Of a DNA stretch of 6,135 nucleotides, positions 5,392 to 6,135 are shown in pieces. The notes below the pieces were generated by a model. The model worked only from the letters and a program-made list of their open reading frames with translations. It made no database searches and had not been told where the DNA came from. The stretch is from NCBI GenBank assembly GCA_035301245.1, contig DATGUS010000065.1, forward strand, positions 1 through 6,135, in the 5' to 3' direction. The first letter of the stretch is position 1, and each line of letters opens with the position of its first letter. The stretch comes from Alloiococcus sp035301245. Its GTDB lineage: Bacteria; Bacillota; Bacilli; Lactobacillales; Carnobacteriaceae_A. The translations under genes were made by a program, and so were the position numbers.

Positions 5392-5412
5392 AGTATACTA
5401 ATAGTGTATACT
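5392..5412 (+). promoter_or_regulatory. Candidate operator and -10 region of the small membrane protein gene
   Basis: AGTATAC (5392-5398) and GTATACT (5406-5412) form a perfect 7-bp inverted repeat with a 7-nt spacer. Each arm carries a TATACT that could be a -10 box (5394-5399 and 5407-5412). No good -35 is present; the stretch upstream is a TC-rich run. The overlap of symmetric repeat and -10 suggests repressor control. Confidence 0.4.
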
Positions 5413-5438
5413 TCGAAAAGACTAGAGGAGATGAGAAC

Positions 5439-5639
5439 ATGAAAAAATTTAATGTAATTTTTGGATGGCTCGCTATTCTTATTGGAATTGCTGGATTAGG
5501 TTTACAAGTCACAGAACTTGGCTATGCAGCTATTGTACTTGGTGTAATCGCATTATTCATCAAAGATATTCGTGGAATGGGTATCACTACCATTGGATTT
5601 GGAATAGTCACGTACTTAATGACAACCTTATATACTTAG
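5439..5639 (+). CDS. Small hypothetical membrane protein
   Basis: A 66-residue, strongly hydrophobic protein and the only confident plus-strand gene here. After MKKF, hydrophobic segments cover about residues 5-23, 27-42 and 48-64, consistent with two or three membrane spans; the short loop IKDIRGMG (41-48) carries the only internal charges. AGAGGAG (5424-5430) lies 8 nt before the ATG, and a strong terminator follows 26 nt after the stop. Its own ribosome binding site, divergent promoter region and terminator make it a convincing single-gene unit. I do not recognise a family. It is transcribed away from the oxidoreductase gene and may share regulatory sites with it. Confidence 0.75.
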   Translation: MKKFNVIFGWLAILIGIAGLGLQVTELGYAAIVLGVIALFIKDIRGMGITTIGFGIVTYLMTTLYT

Positions 5640-5665
5640 TTTAATATTTACAATGAAAGATATAT

Positions 5666-5698
5666 AAAAAGACTGCAGAATTTACTGCAGTCTTTTTT
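5666..5698. terminator. Bidirectional rho-independent terminator
   Basis: AAAAAGACTGCAG (5666-5678) pairs perfectly over 13 bp with CTGCAGTCTTTTT (5685-5697) around a 6-nt loop, with T-runs on both strands. It ends the small membrane protein transcript on the plus strand and, 20 nt after its stop codon, the converging PAP2 phosphatase gene on the minus strand. Confidence 0.93.
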
Positions 5699-5718
5699 AA
5701 ATTTTCAGTTTTATTTTT

Positions 5719-6135
5719 TCAGCTCGTTGCTCTGAGCCCGTATGCTGAGATGCTAAGGAACAACCATGCGGCGCCTAATGAGAATCCTCCAAGAACATCC
5801 GATGGGTAATGAACCCCTAAGTATACCCGGCTTAAGCCTATTGCTAGTACTGTAACCAAACAGAAAAAGATAACTAAACCTTTGAAAAACTTTTCTCTAC
5901 GTACCATTCGGCAAACAAGGAATGCTAAGCCCCCAAACAGAATTATCGATCCCATTGCATGACCACTTGGGAAAGAAAAAGTTGTTTCTTGAACTAATGC
6001 TTCAATATTATCAGGCCTTGCTCGTCCGAAGAAAGCTTTAGCCGCTCCATTAAGTAATAGTGCTCCAATAATCATGGTTAAACTATACCAGAGGGCTGCC
6101 TTGAATTTCTTTAAAGAAAGAAGCAAACTGGTAAT
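5719..6135 (-). CDS. PAP2 superfamily membrane phosphatase, N-terminus beyond window
   Basis: The reading frame stays open to the right edge, so 138 C-terminal residues are seen and roughly the first third is missing. All three PAP2 phosphatase motifs are present: KAFFGRARP (C1, bases 6013-6039), PSGH (C2, 5959-5970) and SRVYLGVHYPSD (C3, 5797-5832). The C2 and C3 histidines and the C3 aspartate are the catalytic residues of the family. Hydrophobic stretches between and after the motifs give several membrane spans, as in PgpB/BcrC-type proteins. These hydrolyse undecaprenyl pyrophosphate, phosphatidate or related lipid phosphates at the outer membrane face. The substrate cannot be told from the motifs. 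The TTG at 6126 is an unlikely start: a PAP2 protein needs upstream membrane segments and no ribosome binding site is visible before it. The bidirectional terminator serves its 3' end. Confidence 0.92.
   Translation of the reverse strand: MTSLLLSLKKFKAALWYSLTMIIGALLLNGAAKAFFGRARPDNIEALVQETTFSFPSGHAMGSIILFGGLAFLVCRMVRREKFFKGLVIFFCLVTVLAIGLSRVYLGVHYPSDVLGGFSLGAAWLFLSISAYGLRATS

Noticed and set aside
6124..6126. TTG as the start of the PAP2 phosphatase
   Set aside because: The frame remains open to the edge, no ribosome binding site is visible, and the protein would lack the N-terminal membrane spans of the family.

Overview
This is an AT-rich stretch from a low-GC Gram-positive bacterium (Bacillota). 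Strong AGGAGG-type ribosome binding sites, lipoprotein signal peptides, a class III fructose-1,6-bisphosphatase and a DUF1002/YpuA-type exported protein fit Lactobacillales, perhaps near Carnobacteriaceae or Enterococcaceae. That placement comes from gene content only. All confident genes but one lie on the minus strand. I see no tRNA, rRNA, CRISPR array, insertion sequence, phage gene or recognisable defence system.

Left part (1-1080): two neighbouring minus-strand genes encode lipoproteins with paralogous FMN_bind domains, each with an SGAT motif of the kind flavinylated on threonine by ApbE. The right one (682-1080) is a stand-alone small flavin carrier. The left one runs off the window and joins the same domain to an FAD-binding flavoprotein that looks like an extracellular fumarate/urocanate-type reductase. 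By analogy with the Listeria PplA/reductase system, they could pass electrons outside the membrane to a soluble acceptor. A terminator separates them, so they are probably two transcription units. The region upstream of the carrier gene holds a perfect 12-bp inverted repeat overlapping a degenerate Rex-like box.

Middle (1233-4369): a secreted DUF1002 protein of unknown function has its own well-formed extended -10 promoter just after the end of fbp. The fbp gene encodes the Mn-dependent class III gluconeogenic fructose-1,6-bisphosphatase. Its likely start is a TTG at 4186 rather than the GTG at 4195, and a strong hairpin precedes it.

Right (4370-6135): a flavodoxin-fold NAD(P)H oxidoreductase gene is translationally coupled to a 60-residue unknown protein. 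Opposite it is a gene for a 66-residue membrane protein. Their shared regulatory region contains two inverted repeats and a 14-bp tandem duplication that copies an extended -10 box. A bidirectional terminator separates the small membrane protein from a converging PAP2-family phosphatase gene, which is cut by the right edge.

The recurring theme is flavin redox chemistry: two extracellular FMN lipoproteins and one cytoplasmic quinone-reductase-like flavoprotein. The remaining genes look like core metabolism and cell-envelope functions.
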